From an uncultured Alteromonadaceae bacterium (GTDB lineage Bacteria; Pseudomonadota; Gammaproteobacteria; Enterobacterales; Alteromonadaceae): a DNA stretch of 64,000 nucleotides. The DNA lies in contig CANLWS010000002.1 in the NCBI GenBank assembly GCA_947494925.1, forward strand, positions 124,001 through 188,000, read 5' to 3'. The position numbers and the translations under genes are program-made. Under the pieces are notes generated by a model. That model did not search any database and had not been told where the DNA came from. It saw only the letters and a list, made by a program, of their open reading frames with translations. Shown here piece by piece: positions 63,747-64,000 of this stretch (position 1 is its first letter; every line of letters starts with the position of its first letter).

Positions 63747-64000
63747 TTATTGACCGATGTATTTTATAGACAATTGGAAATACCCAGTCTGATTGCCGGA
63801 CAGCATAACTCCGACCTGTACCGAGTCATTAAAGGAGAGTGGAAGCGCATTGTGAACCCGTCTCCCACGATATTGTGGAGTGAAATCATCCTCGTTAAAT
63901 TTAAACGTTTGTAATTGGCCCTTCTTGGTGGAAAACTTTGCCACATAGGCAACTCCATCAAATGTTCTGTTTGTACGTAATCTGATCTGATATTCCCTAC
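63747..64000 (-). CDS. CIA30 family protein (C-terminal part, cut by window end)
   Basis: The minus-strand frame is open from the window end to a TAA at 63747, about 83 residues. It reads REYQIRLRTNRTFDGVAYVA, KFSTKKGQLQTFKF, DFTPQYRGRRVHNALPL and QVGVMLSGNQTGYFQLSIKY, the closing beta-sandwich pattern of the CIA30 family (galactose-binding-like fold). GTG or ATG codons inside the frame are not its start. Bacterial CIA30 proteins have no firm role; complex I assembly is the eukaryotic function only. Confidence 0.82.
   Translation of the reverse strand, partial: REYQIRLRTNRTFDGVAYVAKFSTKKGQLQTFKFNEDDFTPQYRGRRVHNALPLSFNDSVQVGVMLSGNQTGYFQLSIKYIGQ

Overview
The window looks like a chromosomal segment of a free-living, probably marine gammaproteobacterium, most likely of the Alteromonadales/Oceanospirillales type. 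The clues are an ssrA tag reading ANDENYALAA, the yejK/yejL/yejM neighbourhood, LiuR-type control of branched-chain amino acid catabolism, a TonB siderophore receptor and several c-di-GMP enzymes. No species can be named from sequence alone. There is no integrase, transposase, phage gene or CRISPR array. Most of the DNA is ordinary, densely packed chromosome on both strands.

Layout. 1-1.4 kb: an Old Yellow Enzyme family reductase (cut by the window edge) divergent from a MerR regulator, with a perfect operator palindrome in the reductase promoter. 1.56-1.92 kb: tmRNA. 2.0-6.6 kb: a Fur-box-headed siderophore receptor operon with three small or PepSY membrane proteins. 6.9-12.4 kb: small membrane and hypothetical proteins, an XRE/MmyB regulator with an SRPBCC protein, a SYLF lipoprotein and polyphosphate kinase 2. 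12.5-15.9 kb: a membrane-anchored glutamate-synthase-like flavoprotein and two dehydrogenases. 16-27 kb: a signalling block with a sigma-54 activator, a propeller diguanylate cyclase, an S8 protease ending in NPWL repeats, a VNG-repeat lipoprotein and a LytS/LytTR two-component pair. 27-39 kb: housekeeping and envelope genes (Mpo1-like, PilZ, M61, HAD, MBL, M23, PTPS-like, YejK, YejL, a YejM-like protein, GmhB, RlmA) and a PEP-CTERM protein.

39-44.6 kb: the valine/isoleucine degradation operon (mmsA, acyl-CoA dehydrogenase, 3-hydroxyisobutyryl-CoA hydrolase, mmsB, SDR). 44.8-51 kb: a receiver-TPR protein, a NatAB-like ABC exporter, an outer-membrane barrel candidate and a diguanylate cyclase with a periplasmic sensor. 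51-53.2 kb: kynureninase overlapping a lipoprotein alpha/beta hydrolase. 53.3-61.6 kb: a thiolase divergent from liuR-liuABCDE, the complete leucine/isovalerate route to acetoacetate and acetyl-CoA. 61.7-64 kb: a two-part solute-binding protein and the end of a CIA30-family gene.

The most coherent system is catabolic. LiuR-like boxes with GTTAAC centres lie before both mmsA and liuR, so the two operons, 10 kb apart, are probably co-regulated. The products (propionyl-CoA, acetyl-CoA, acetoacetate) suit the adjacent thiolase. The least explained items are the NPWL-tailed protease and its downstream diguanylate cyclase, the sigma-54 activator with a degenerate GGDEF domain and two C-terminal HTH segments, the SBP1-SBP3 fusion, and the lipoprotein formamidase candidate. 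I see no clear defence or mobile system.
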